Source: Panicum virgatum
Taxonomy: Eukaryota > Streptophyta > Magnoliopsida > Poales > Poaceae
Length of the DNA stretch: 64,000 nt
NCBI RefSeq assembly: GCF_016808335.1
Contig: NC_053150.1
Coordinates: 31,265,238 to 31,329,237, forward strand
Reading direction: 5' to 3'
Positions 21,391-31,624 of the stretch are shown piece by piece. The notes under the pieces are model-generated. The model had not been told where the DNA came from. It saw only the letters and a program-made list of their open reading frames with translations, and did no database searches. Every line of letters starts with the position of its first letter. Within the stretch, counting starts at the first letter, position 1. The position numbers and the translations under genes were made by a program.

Positions 21391-22857
21391 GGGTTTTTTT
21401 ATCCATGCCATTACAATTTTCTAACTTCTGAGATACGCCATTACAATTCACGTATTTTGAAACTTACCATTACAATTCTTCGTTTCTTTGAATCGTGCCA
21501 TTTTATACGTCTTTGATGCCCTTGGACCCACCTGCAGACTCTCGTATTTTCGTATGGCCTAAAATGCCCCTACTGCTTCTCTCCCTTCAACTCACTGACG
21601 TGTGGGCCCCACACGTCAATTTCTTCTTCAACCTCTGGGCGTTGTTTCTTCCCCACACGGCTCACTTCAGCCCTCCCCCGCCGCTGCCGGCGGCCTGCTC
21701 CCCTCCGCCCTCACCCCCCCTCCCAGCGAGCTCCTCCCGCCGCTGGCGGCCTGCTCCCCCTAGGGCGAGCTCCTCCCCCGCCTGGCTTCGCACGGGCAGG
21801 CCGCCGCCGCGCCCTCGCCCGGGCTGCGGGTCAGCCCTTCTTCAGGCCGCCGCCCCCGAGTGACCCACCGGGGGCGGGGCACAACCGCGCGCCACCGTCG
21901 GAGCACCCCTCGCCCAGGCCACCCTATGCAGAGCGCCCCCTGTCGAGGTCGTCCTCCGACCACCCCGCGCCCACCGCGCCCGGCAGGGGGCCTCCGCAGC
22001 ACGCGTACTCGGCGGCAGCAGAGCACCCCCTGCGGCGGCCCACCAGGAAGAGGTCGTCCTCCGCGCTGGCGTCGTGCCTGGCCGCGACGGCGTTCCTGGT
22101 GCTGTCGGCGGGCGGCGCGGGCGCGGCGCTATTCCTGCTGTTCCGGCCGCAGCCCCCCGACATCGCGGTGGCGGTGGTGCGCCTGCCCTCCTTCGCCGCC
22201 GCCAACGGCACCGTCGCCTTCACCTTCCAGCAGACAGCGTCGGTGCGCAACCCCAACCGCTCCCCGCTCGCGCACTTCCACAGCTTGCTCCGCGTCGCCT
22301 ACGCCGGCGGGGAGCTCGGCTCCGTCTACATCCCAGCGGGCCTCATCGACGAGGGGCGCACCAAGGACATGTCCGCAACCTTCGACGTCCCGGCCATCCC
22401 CGTCACACAGCAGCAGCAGCAGCAGCCGCAGATGGGGATCACCGCCGCGCAGCAGCAGCAGCCGCAGCCGGTGGCCATCGAGGTGGAGTCGCTGCTGGTT
22501 GTCAATGGAAGGGTGAAGATGCTGCGCTTGCTCACGCACCGGGTGCAGCCGTGCAGGCGGCCAAGGTCTGCCGCGTCGCCCTCTCGCCCCTCGACGGCAA
22601 CGCGGTGGAGGTGAGGTTGAAGGAGGAGCTGACGTGTGGGCCCCACACGTCAGTGAGGGAAGAGAGAGAAGTAGCAGGGGTATTTTGGACCATACGAAAA
22701 TACATGGGTCTGCGAGTGGGTCCAAGAGCATCAAAGACGTATAAAATGGCACGGTTCAAAGAAGAGAAGAATTGTAATGGCACGATTCAAAATACGTGAA
22801 TTGTAGTGGCATATCTCAGAACTTCGAAAATTACAGTGGCACCAATCAAAAAAACCC
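21391..22857. mobile_element. Pack-MULE carrying an NHL/LEA2 gene, exact 9-bp target duplication
   Basis: The terminal inverted repeats are about 230 bp each, starting GGGTTTTTTTATCCATGCC on the left and mirrored at the right end. Internal words such as GACGTGTGGGCCCCACACGT are shared by both arms. The 9-bp duplication CTTTTTTTA is exact (21382-21390 and 22858-22866). The interior between the arms is a very GC-rich host gene segment rather than a transposase, which defines a Pack-MULE. It sits inside the element at 20611-23509 and is therefore younger than that element. Confidence 0.92.
21840..22625 (+). pseudogene. Captured NDR1/HIN1-like (LEA_2) gene fragment
   Basis: The plus strand encodes a Pro-rich N-terminus with an RRPTRKRSSS basic patch, then a hydrophobic segment (LAATAFLVLSAGGAGAALFL, about 22083-22142) and a LEA_2-type extracellular domain with ANGTVAFTFQQTASVRNPNR, GSVYIPAGLIDEGRTKDM and a poly-Gln insertion coded by CAG repeats (about 22408-22464). 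This architecture is that of the plant NHL family of membrane-anchored proteins. After about 22545 a small indel moves the frame, and the tail (VQAAKVCRVALSPLDG) is read in another frame. The fragment stops short of the usual family C-terminus. No intron is visible. It has no evident start codon of its own at the left edge. Confidence 0.82.
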
Positions 22858-23840
22858 CTTTTTTTAAGGGGGGTGGATCCCCACCAATTATATTTCAGGG
22901 AGCTTCTTGCAGCTCAATAAAACCAGGAGTTCAGCAATTTCACAATTTCAATAATAAAGTATTTGTTTACCAATTGTTGATAATAATATTGTTTTGCTTC
23001 TAGTTTTGCTATATGGTTCAGATGTCAGTAGCAGTACAAACTCAAGTCTGCAGAGCTCAAGGTTTGTTTCACTATTAGTTTATGATAATTCTTTTGATTT
23101 CAATGTACTCCCAGATTAGAAGAAAGGATGTGCTTGAAGTAACAAGAAGCTTTGAAGCTACACCTTTTTTGAAGGAAGAAGAAGAGGCTTTGTGAGATAC
23201 TAAGTTGTATTGCATGGATTGGATCAGACGTCTTCAGTATACACAGCAACTAACCAAAGATTAGCGTCCAGCATGTAATTTTATTTGTTGCTTTTTCAGT
23301 TAGTCACCGTGTAAATCTATACGTAGTGAAGATCGCGGTCGCCGGCAGTAGCGGCAGCAAAAATCTGTCTGCCTTCTCTGCCTGTATGGCAAAAATCGGC
23401 CGCAAAAGGCAAGCGGCACTATGCGGGTTTGCCGCTTATGTCCGCGACGGCACTTGCGGCTCGTGCGGACGCGGGGCGGGCAGCCGCAACCCGCCCTGCT
23501 TGCAACTTGAGCAGGTATTATAAGCGGTGGGGAGGTGGCTGAATCCGACTTGGAAAAAAGAGGAGTAGGAGAGAGAAGAAAGCGGGCAAGTTTACAGACG
23601 CCGACTGACAGCGGGCGAGATGCTCTTTTTTAACCGCGCTCCCGATCCCATCTTTCAACATTCCAACTGAAGAGTGCAGCGCATTAACGGACAAGGGGCC
23701 AGCCACCCACCAGCTCAGCAGCTCGGGTGAGCTGGAGCTCAAAACGCCGGCGAGCAGTCAAAATCTACCCTTGCTCTCAACGAGGCCTCTTTGCTTCAAC
23801 GATACACTCATGTCGTTGAACCTGACGCGAGTACATGATT

Positions 23841-23993
23841 GAGCTGTTCGGCTGGATATTTTTCGCTGATTTTTGGCTGGGCTGATGACCGTTACACAGT
23901 GGTAGCTTGTTACCGTTGTCTCTCATATCTACTGTACCTACAGTAGATTTCAGCCCAGCAAGCACTGGCTGATCAGCCAACCAAACGGCCTGG
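23841..23993. mobile_element. Short MITE (GCTGTTCGGCTGG type)
   Basis: The left end GAGCTGTTCGGCTGG and the right end CCAACCAAACGGCCTGG are inverted relatives, and TTTCAGCCCAGC mirrors GCTGGGCTGA inside. This abundant grass MITE of about 150 bp is non-coding. No exact target duplication was found. Confidence 0.65.
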
Positions 23994-24223
23994 ATGTTGT
24001 TATAGATAATTTTTTCAGTAATGCTACCGCTAGAACGTCCGATGTCCATGGAAAAATATCGGACACTACATGGCCGCTTTGTATCCACATCATCCACCTG
24101 TGAGAATAATACATTTTCTTCCCCACCGCTAATCACTTTCACCCATCGCAATTGTTTTCTTCCTCGCAACCACTGCTGCACTTCCCCACCTATGATGCAA
24201 ACTCACTGCGCTCTCCTCGTGTG

Positions 24224-25020
24224 CAAGGATGGATCCGGATGTCTGAACATCCGAATTATCCGTATTCGTATCCGCTTAAAATATAAATATGGATATCCGT
24301 ATCCGTATTCAAATTTAATATGGATGTCATATGGATGCATCCGAATTCGATTTTAAGAACTTTTCTCTATCCGATTTCATATTCGTATTCGAAGAATATC
24401 CGATCACATCTGTATCCGTCCGTATCCGCAAAGAAAAAACGACTAGTGAGACAATCTTAAACTTATCTTTATACCTATTACTTAATGATGAACACTCTTT
24501 AAATTATTTAGAAATCTAGATAACTAATAATATATTTATTAAAATTAATAATGATATAAAAATTAACTTTAACTATTTAATATATTTATTTCATGATTAA
24601 AATTATTTAATTCGAGTCAAATTATTTATTTATTTAATGATAAAATCTTTTTTTATATATCTTAATTATTAAGTATTTAAATATTTATTTATTTTACATT
24701 TATAATTAGTATTATATATTTAATATAAAAGTTATGCATAGATAATTATATTCTTTTTATTATTAGCTATATCCTAATCCTTTACTCCCTACTTGTATAA
24801 TGATTTTGATCCGATATAAAATTATTGACAAAATAAACATACTTATGATAGCTCTATGTTTCAAATCGAGAAGGTATCCGAATTCGTATCCGGATTCGAA
24901 CTATTCGTTTTGTATTTGTATCCGATGAGATCCGCATTCGTATTCTGATTCAGATTAAAATGTGGTAAAAAGTGACATCCGGATCCGATTTCATCCGTAT
25001 TCAATCCGAATTCATCCTCA
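24224..25020. mobile_element. hAT-like non-autonomous element, 8-bp target duplication
   Basis: The 8-bp direct repeat CTCGTGTG lies at 24216-24223 and 25021-25028. The ends read CAAGGATGGATCCGGATGT and, in inverse, TGAGGATGAATTCGG. Both subterminal regions are dense in ATCCGTATCCGAATTCG words and the centre is AT-rich without a frame. Superfamily is inferred from duplication length and CA-type ends; the terminal match is short. Confidence 0.65.
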
Positions 25021-25028
25021 CTCGTGTG

Positions 25029-25308
25029 CCTCCGCTAGCAGCCTAGGCTTATCCGTGGCTAGGTCACAGTTGTCTGCTATCTGGTAGCCACTAGCCATCC
25101 AAGTCATGCACTCTCCTCACCTTATCAGTTGACCAAGGTTTGCAGCTGTCTTTCCGAACAGTGCGCGCTTGGTTTGAATCGTCCTGTGCCGCAGGCAGCT
25201 ATCGTCATTTCCAAAACCAATTGGAAGCAGCTAGTGGGGAGGGGAGCTGGGGTTTGCCGGATGTTGATGCAGCTGATGCCCTCAATGGTGGCCCTAGCGG
25301 GCTGCTTA
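25029..25308. other. Unassigned spacer
   Basis: No gene is recognised. Short open stretches here lack family similarity. Confidence 0.4.
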
Positions 25309-25936
25309 GAGCAACTCCAGCAGGATGACTAAATAAGCTTCCATCTCTAAATTTACTTGGTATGTGTAAAAATTTGATCTCTTGCAGGAGGAGCGAATGA
25401 GCTGTCATTTTAGTAGTCATTCCAAATTTCTCCCTACGGCCCCTCCATTTTGTGGCCTTTTATTTGGGCTGCCAACCATGGGCCCCATCGATTTCTTTTT
25501 TTTCGTTTCCACATAGCTGTGCCCGATCCGAGTGCCAGGGCGAGCGCCCCCGCCCCGCACGCCGCCGCCGCCGCCCCCGCCCCGCCCCCGCCGACGCCAC
25601 GCCGCCGGCCTCCCTAGCCGCCGCCGCCAGCCCGCCGCCTCCGGTCTGCCTCCTCCCCGGATTCGCCGCCGGAGCCGCCGGCACATGCTTCTTGTCGGCC
25701 GCGAGTGCGGGGAGGCGGTCGCGGTGCGCAGCCTGGACCTCCGCGAGAACGACCTCGCCGACGAGATCCCGCAGGTGGGCTCGCTCGTCAACCAGGGGCC
25801 CACCGCCTTCAACGGCAACCCGCTGCTGTGCGGCTTTCCGCTCAAGGTCGAGTGCGCCGGTGGGTTGAGGGACGAGCCCAGGATCCCGGAGCCGAACTCC
25901 GGCATGAGCGACCCCACGCGGCGGCGGAGGTGGGGA

Positions 25937-28900
25937 TGTGACAGAACTGCCAAGTTAAACGGCTTAATTAAGCGTAATGGCCATCATTTGAACGCATCAG
26001 GCGCATTAACTTAATTAAGTGTAACCTGACAGCCTGTTTCCAACCCACAGACCGATCGAAACACACCAGAAGTCTCGCGCAACGGCGAGCACAGACGGTA
26101 CCAGCATAATATAATTTCACAAAAATAAATAATAATATAAATATTTACAAAATAGCTTTAAATTTAGAATTTACATAAAATAAATGAAAGCAGCGGAAGA
26201 GAATATGACCTGAGAGAAGGAAATTTGATTGAGAACCAATAAAACAAAATAATAACTATGAACACGTGAGGACGTCACATCGAGCCCACTGATGCGAATC
26301 CTGGTTAGCTTCTATACCTGAAACAGGGTAAACAACAAACCCTGAGTATACTAATACTCAGCAAGACTTACCCGACTATGGGTATCCATAGCCCATTATC
26401 TAGACATGCAAGGCTTTCTGGCTGTGGATTATTTGCAGAAAAGCGTCTAAAGGTGGATCCTTACTTTCAATATTTTAGCTCACATTCTATATAAATTAAT
26501 ATCATCTAGGCATTTGCAGAACCCTTTCTAAAACAAACATAATAGAAGATCAATTAGTAATCTCAACATTCCCTTCAACATATACATTAATATTCCATCT
26601 CATTACTACGATGTGGTGCTGTGATAAAGGTGCTCATATCCGAGAGCGACTGTCGGCGAATCGATCCGATTTAACCTTGCAAGGTGGACCTAACCAACAC
26701 GGCACGTATTTGCCCCGTCAGACAATACAAACCAACCATTCCCCTCCCCGCCTCGAACTACAGGACCGCCCCACCATCATATGGTCAGACGAGCTCAACG
26801 TGAGACCACCAAAAGTAAACATGTGCAATCACATTTCTCCGCGACTACTCGACTACCCCAGGAGGTGAGTTGGAGTCCTGTACTTTCGAAGCAAGGCAGT
26901 ACTCGGCTTACCGGTTTCGACTACCTCCTACTCCCAGCATGCAGTTAGTACAATTCAAACTCGATCACAGGGCCAGACAATGAACGGTCCTTAATCGACA
27001 CAGACGGGCTAGCCTTTCCCCCCCCCCCCCGGTCTCCATTTTCTTTTCTTTCTCCAACCTATTCCATTATTCCATATACTCAAAATAACGATACATTCTA
27101 TATCTCGCGAGTGACCAAAAATCACTCGACTTCTACCGAGATCTTATTAAGCATAGCATTTCTATCGTCATATACATACTAGTATAACTACAGGGAACCT
27201 AGGGATCATGCAACTAGAGTTTCAAGTAATTCCTAAACCTAATGCACAAATAATAGAAACATATATAGATGTCATAAATTGAAGTCATAGGATGTGTACC
27301 GGGGCTTGCCTGGGATTAACACTGAGTCAGTGTTAGTTAAATGATACTCGCTTGGCGAGCATCTGCCTTCGGTCATGCACATCGGGATCCATCCATCCAT
27401 CTTCTAGATGTGTCCACCATTCACCGTCTTCTGGCTCGGCTTCAATGTCACATCCCTCACGTGGTTCATCTATCGTACCTAAATGAAATGCAGCAATGCA
27501 TATGTATGAATGCACAGTTCTGAGTTGCTCAACAATATAGATGCTATTATTTTTCCTTCACGGTAAAGTTGTAGTCTAACAAGTAACAAACAATCGTATC
27601 ACATGGGCAATCGTTTATAGAGTAGTTAACTACATTTCTAACTACTCATGGCATCATGATCAACGGCACAAAAGAAGTTCACTAACTGCACAAACAAGCA
27701 GTAGTTGATTCCTATAACATGCAGGTCGTGGCCTACTAATAATTAAATAACTCAGTACATAAACAACAACAATTTCAGAAAAAATATTCTAAACAGAAGG
27801 TACAAAGAGAAATCTACTCTGTAAAAATCATATCATTTCATGCATCCATTTAATCCAAACAATTCATTCATTCAGATAACTCCTAGAACAAGATTGAATT
27901 ATACAGGTCAGACCAGAGAAAAACAGAAGCTGAAAATTTAACAGTAGATCGACACAGGGATAAATTAGCTACTGTGAATTTTTCATGATTTTATCTACAC
28001 AGAATTAATTCTGAGAAAATAAACAAAACAGACATCAATCTAACAAGATTTATTTTTAACTTATGTTCTAGTCATGAACTGGTGCTCAAAATTCATGGAC
28101 AAGCTAAGCTATTCAAAAAGAACACTCAGAAATATTTTCATGATTTAAAATCAATATAAATTATTTCTCATAATTAAAGTCTACTAAACAAGGATTAAAT
28201 AAAATAAATAGTTACAAAAATCTATAATTAACTAAATTTTGATAGTGTTGTTCATTTAGTATTGGTAATACACAAAAAAAGTTTCATACATATATCCAAA
28301 TCAGAACATCCATAAATAAAAGAATATATTATTCTACTAGATCTAGCCAAGACTAGGGTTTCATCTAGTTAAAAGTAATAACTGGTGGTCAAATTTTTAC
28401 ACAAAGCTAAGCATGGCATGAAGTAGCTACCCACCAAAAATAACCCATAGATAGGGAGTAGAACTCCTAGAATAATTATAACCTATGTAATCTAATCTTT
28501 TTCCTAGATTAAAATACAGAAAGAAAATAAATATGTGCATGTAATGAAAGTTGTAGATCTTGTTGCAAGTATTCCAAAACATTTTGATTTGAATTTTTCT
28601 TATTTTTGTACGAATTTCTAGGTATTTTCAAAGTTTGCTGTTTTTGAAAACAAAAGAAAAAGGAAAGGAAATCTTGCATCTAGACCCCTGGACTTCTATT
28701 TCCTTCTCACTGTGGGTCCCTGGCCGGGTTGGAAAACAGAGGAGGGGCGGGTGGCCGGAATCCGGCGCTTGGGCTCGTCGGCGGCGAGGGGGAAGTTGGG
28801 GGAAAGTGTGAGGGGGCTCGTGCGCACCTGTGGGTGGTGGTTTGGGGGCTCGGGGTGGTCTGTAGTGGTGGCGCCACGGCGAGCGGCGGGCCGGCGGCGA

Positions 28901-29332
28901 ACTGAGCCGTGGTGGCGGCGCTCCGGCGAGGTGTAGAGGTGATGGCTGGGCCCGGGAGCTTCGTTGGGACGAGTGCAAACGGATTTGGGGGTTGGTGGGG
29001 TTCGGCGCTGGCTCGAGCGGCGGCTCGGCGTGGAGGTGCGGGCGGCGGCCATGGCGGCGGGGCGAGACAGCGCGGCGCGCGCGGCGACAGCGAGCGGAGG
29101 GCGAAGGCGTGCGCATAGCGAACAAGAAGGCGAGCTCGAGAGGGTTCGGGAACGGGCGACGCGGCAGCAGGAGGTGAAGGCGCTCGGCGCGAGCGGCGTC
29201 GTGGTCAATTCATCCACGGTGACCACGCTCGGAGAAGAGAGAGCTACACGTGTGGCTTGATATTCTTGACTCAATTTGAATTTTCAAATCTTGTTTAAGA
29301 CTCCTAATTGAGTGCTAATTGAGGGGTGTTAC
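25937..29332 (-). repeat. 3' LTR of the Tekay element
   Basis: This is a 3.4-kb LTR, a length usual for Tekay/Del elements, from TGTAACACC (29332) to TGTCACA (25937) on the minus strand. The interior includes GGCGAATCGATCCGATTTAA and TACTTTCAATATTTTAGCTC, which recur in the other LTR. The U3 end is GC-rich and contains open stretches with no meaning as proteins. Confidence 0.88.
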
Positions 29333-29439
29333 AATCCTACCCCCTTAAAGAAATCTCGTCCCGAGATTTAAGTGGAGAAGAAGTAAAATAGAACAATCGA
29401 TAAACTCAGGGACAAGGATCGGCAGATGTGGTGCTAGTT

Positions 29440-29805
29440 TCTAGATTAATCAACGTAGTTGGGTTTTAATGGTATAAACATTGCCAGCTGATTTGCGAAT
29501 TCCTTGCTCGACATGGTTCCGAAAGACATAAGTTTCATAGCAACTCTACTGTCATTGGCTAACTGGAGATTAACCGCGCCACTATGCGAACTAATCAATT
29601 ATTTTTCCACACTAAAAAGCTCCAGGGCTTCAGCTTTTGCAGCAAGTGACTGTGGATAATATATGTGGACACAATCACCATCAAAGTCGGCTGAAAAGGT
29701 CCGGTTGATTATTCCCGTACTAGCAGAAAGTAGGATTTTTACAAAGAAGAGAGATTCTAAGCTTCTCAACGAATATGAATCAAGGAAATTTCTGAGAAGA
29801 ATCAA
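29440..29805 (-). pseudogene. Fragment of RNA polymerase IV/V largest subunit (NRPE1/NRPD1-like)
   Basis: Read on the minus strand, FSADFDGDCVHIYYPQSL covers the catalytic metal-A motif DFDGD (codons at 29688-29674). It is followed by AAKAEALELFSVEK, an in-frame TAA (29601-29599) and, in the same frame, LISSHSGAVNLQLANDSRVA and MSSKEFANQLAMF down to about 29445. The CVHxxYPQSL and ELFSVEK context is that of the plant-specific polymerases that drive RNA-directed DNA methylation, and is closer to Pol V (NRPE1) than to Pol II. The upstream part (29760-29805) does not match the family well and may be carrier sequence. The fragment lies between the Tekay polypurine tract and unassigned internal sequence. 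No intron is visible. The stop and lack of the rest of the subunit make it a pseudogene fragment. Confidence 0.8.
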
Positions 29806-31624
29806 ATTCTCAATTTGGTGGTGAATCTAGATAGAAAAGACATCAAGGTGACTTTTAAGGAACTCAGGGAAACCGGAAAGAAAGGACATTAAGACAAGTT
29901 TTCTCAGGAATATTCTTGCTCGATATTGTTTGTTAATTAACTTGCATGATGCAGGATGCACATGTTGCCATGCATGTTAGTGTACTATTATCCCAGAAAC
30001 TCAAACCTAAAACAACCCGTTCACGTCGCTATTTGTCTAGGGCCTACCCCCTTAAAATTCGACGAAGTAGAGAAAAATATTTTAAGGGTTGCAGGAAAAG
30101 ATAGTCGTAGCAAATCATATCCACACGCACTTAAGCACCAGCGCGCACCCAGTGGCTCAACGTATGGCTACAGTCCACACGAGGCCCTAGGTCCCATCGC
30201 GGCACTATAGTTCGAGGGACAATCACCACCACGTACAAAATCATAGGGAGCAACTCAAATAACACAAGTAATCAGAAAAGATTTACGGATTTTGAGATCA
30301 ATATAAGTTCTACAATTAGTTAGTCGGCCACCTGTATTTCCCATGTTAAACCCATACCTATGCACCGTGGGATTATGCCATGCAACAAATATGCGACCTC
30401 ATTCATGTTTATTGAGCAAGAATGTAAGCAGATCGGAGTTAGGTGTAGGAATCAAGACGATTAGAATTGAACGAATATGAACGCTAGAAGAACATCATGA
30501 TGCTTCTGATCATCGAGAATAGCCGGAGGTGCGCTGTGGAACAAATGGATCACCACTAGAGTCACTGATGAGAGAAGCAAGACGGTCGGTCTCAGACATG
30601 GCAATGAGGTTTTGGTCCATGACAGCTGGGCCCGAGCCCACGTATCAGGTACAAGTATCTACATAAGCATAAACTACCTGCTCCATCCTAAGAGATAATA
30701 TTAATACTAAATATTAGTACTCTACTACTCAGTTATTAGAACTACTAGCTTACTCCTTAGAGCTGACCCTGAGGCTGAGGCCTGACCTACGTTCAAATAA
30801 AACTAGGGCGCCAGAAGCTGATCGAACAACTATTAAATACTCTAGTGGAGGTATTTTATGTGCATGAAGTACTAAACCAAGAATAGCTAGTCGAACAAAT
30901 GGTCCCAAAGATGAGGACATACGATTTCCAATTAACACTGACCAAATGTAAAAAACACCAATATTTGAATAATTTGGAAGGATCATTGAGCCACAGATAG
31001 GAAAATTTTAGCTCATGCGATGGTATGTTAAGAAAATTGGCTAGGAGATTCTTCTTAAGATAATATCCTTATTCGGACTTTCGAAGATAAAGAGAATGTT
31101 AAGAAAGACCTTACCATTACTACCGAGTCGTAACTATAAGCATCGAAAGCACTTGATCAAAGGGCCAAGTTTAGTATGGGGATCCATATAAACATTCCCC
31201 TAAGGTCGTTAAAATTTCTATAATATGTAAATCTATAATTTCTCACATCTTTCTCATAATCAAGTTTTTCAGGAAAAATTATTTGGATAGCTAGAAGTTG
31301 GACCGATAGTAGTGCAGCGCAAAATTTCAAAACAACGATATATGCTCTTAATGAACGAGTGAGTATTGGATGCACCAGAAAAACCACCCAAAACTCCACA
31401 CATGATGATATGATGATGCATGCTCGTCTAATTTCGTCCTCTCCAAATTTGCCAACATAATTATATGGCAATATACGTGAATATTCGGTGGCATACATAC
31501 GTACTCTCCCTATTATATATCTAGTCGTTTTGTACTCATTCTAACTCACGCAATCGTTTGTTAGTGTACCTGTAGAAAATCACATGATATACATATATAT
31601 ATATATATATATATACACGGTTTA
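29806..31624. other. Unassigned internal sequence of the Tekay element
   Basis: There is no gag, protease, RT or integrase similarity. A GGCCTACCCCCTTAAAATTCG phrase near 30039 resembles the polypurine-tract neighbourhood at 29341, suggesting a partial duplication or a second element remnant. Several minus-strand open stretches (for example 31157-31498) have no recognisable family. An (AT)n microsatellite lies at 31593-31615, just before the second LTR. Confidence 0.45.

Larger units (their letters stand above)
20611..23509. mobile_element. DNA transposon (Mutator-like or hAT-like) with 10-bp target duplication
   Basis: The left end CAAGTTGCAGGCGGGGCGGG is matched at the right by CCCGCCCTGCTTGCAACTTG. 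The direct repeat AGCAGGTATT flanks it at 20601-20610 and 23510-23519. Shifting the ends by one base gives an 8-bp duplication instead, so superfamily is ambiguous: 10 bp suits a Mutator-like element, 8 bp suits hAT. Subterminal sequence on both sides is rich in GCGGG and CCCGC words. Without the nested Pack-MULE the element would be about 1.4 kb. No transposase is recognised. Confidence 0.75.

Noticed and set aside
25129..25332. Two overlapping short frames just left of the Pack-type element
   Set aside because: No similarity, no start context, and they end in the transposon terminus.
28628..29274. Long Pro/Arg-rich open stretches near the U3 end of the Tekay LTR, and the matching ones at 33756-34263
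   Set aside because: They occur in both LTRs on both strands, follow the GC-rich LTR sequence and have no protein similarity.
31157..31498. 113-codon minus-strand open stretch with hydrophobic segments
   Set aside because: AT-rich sequence, no recognisable family and no supporting splice or start context; left as unassigned.
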